A DNA stretch of 20,617 bases from JBDRGC01 sp043818215 (GTDB taxonomy: Bacteria; Chloroflexota; Anaerolineae; Anaerolineales; UBA11858). The stretch is from NCBI GenBank assembly GCA_043818215.1, contig JBDRGC010000403.1, positions 1-20,617 of the forward strand. The letters run 5' to 3'. Of the stretch, positions 20,381-20,617 are shown piece after piece; positions within the stretch are counted from its first letter, which is position 1, and every line of letters starts with the position of its first letter. The position numbers and the translations under genes are program-made. Below the pieces are notes generated by a model. It did no database searches, had not been told where the DNA came from, and was given only the letters and a program-made list of their open reading frames with translations.

Positions 20381-20617
20381 AGGGACTGGGAACTAGGGAC
20401 TAGGGACTAGGGACTGGGGACTGGGGACAAATTCCCAATTTCTAATATTCAATCTCCAATCTCCAATCCCTAATCCCCAATCCCCAATCCCTAATCCCCA
20501 ATCTCCAATCCCCAATCCCCAATCCCCAATCCCCAAAAACCAATAACCAAACCCCAAAACCCAAAAACCAAAACCCCAAACACAAAAACCCAAAAACAAA
20601 AACACAAAAAACAAAAA
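20381..20617. repeat. Heptamer array in inverted layout running to the window end (array H4)
   Basis: The G-rich half (20381-20428) has GGGACTA and GGGACTG units. The C-rich half (20431 to about 20540) has CAATCTC, CAATCCC and TAATCCC units. It then decays into CCAAAAACC, ACCCCAAA and finally AAAACACAAAAAAC to the window end. The opening TTAGTTAATCAGGGA (20371-20385) matches the opening of array H1. No gene seen; the array may continue beyond the window. Confidence 0.85.

Noticed and set aside
20541..20617. A-rich tail at the window end as an assembly artefact
   Set aside because: It is a gradual decay of the C-rich heptamer array (CCAAAAACC, ACCCCAAA), so it could be real low-complexity sequence; it cannot be decided from this window and is kept as part of the array.

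Overview
The window looks like a chromosomal segment of a free-living bacterium, most likely a Chloroflexota of the Anaerolineae type. That assignment is an inference from gene content: an ATP-cone/uridine-kinase fusion, a thioredoxin-VKOR membrane protein, a large YkcB-like GT39 enzyme, an AmmeMemoRadiSam radical SAM enzyme, YitT, and a bifunctional Nnr. Base composition is near 50% GC. No rRNA, tRNA, phage genes, transposase genes or CRISPR array were seen. About one fifth of the window is intergenic, and nearly all of that is repeats.

Layout. 104-2032: a CPA2-type cation:proton antiporter with a cytoplasmic TrkA-like tail. 2369-3335: a YitT-family membrane gene broken by one frameshift and one stop. 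3336-3702: a 55-residue coiled-coil protein overlapping an 8-cysteine ferredoxin-like protein. 3960-5670: a tight three-gene operon (MBL-fold hydrolase, TrmO-like tRNA methyltransferase, SAM methyltransferase). 5796-7016: an MFS transporter. 7096-8667: the NAD(P)HX repair enzyme Nnr. 8945-9674 (minus): a PIN-domain toxin/antitoxin pair. 9897-10901: the radical SAM enzyme, convergent with 10976-12025 (minus), a thioredoxin-VKOR fusion. 12734-13588 (minus): an alpha/beta hydrolase. 13931-15271 (minus): the ATP-cone nucleoside kinase. 15726-20340: GT39, GtrA and GT2 genes on one strand. Together these three form the set expected for a three-component glycosylation system: GT2 loads a sugar on polyprenyl phosphate, the GtrA protein flips it, and GT39 transfers it outside the membrane.

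The most unusual aspect is the repeat landscape. There are (a) five copies of a 100-160 bp element ending in TGTCATTGCGA-like inverted termini (family A), at least four of which sit inside a second, outer inverted repeat whose sequence differs at each locus; (b) palindromic elements with GCCGGTTGAGTAG / TATCGAAACC arms (family B), one of which ends a truncated toxin-like gene; (c) heptamer arrays (CAATCTC/CAATCCC), two of which have an opposite G-rich half in front; (d) nonamer arrays (TACCTTGTC) with the same inverted layout, in front of both GT39 and GT2. Arrays lie directly against start codons (MFS, GtrA), a stop codon (alpha/beta hydrolase) and inside the coding region of GT39, so these repeats appear to be reshaping gene ends.
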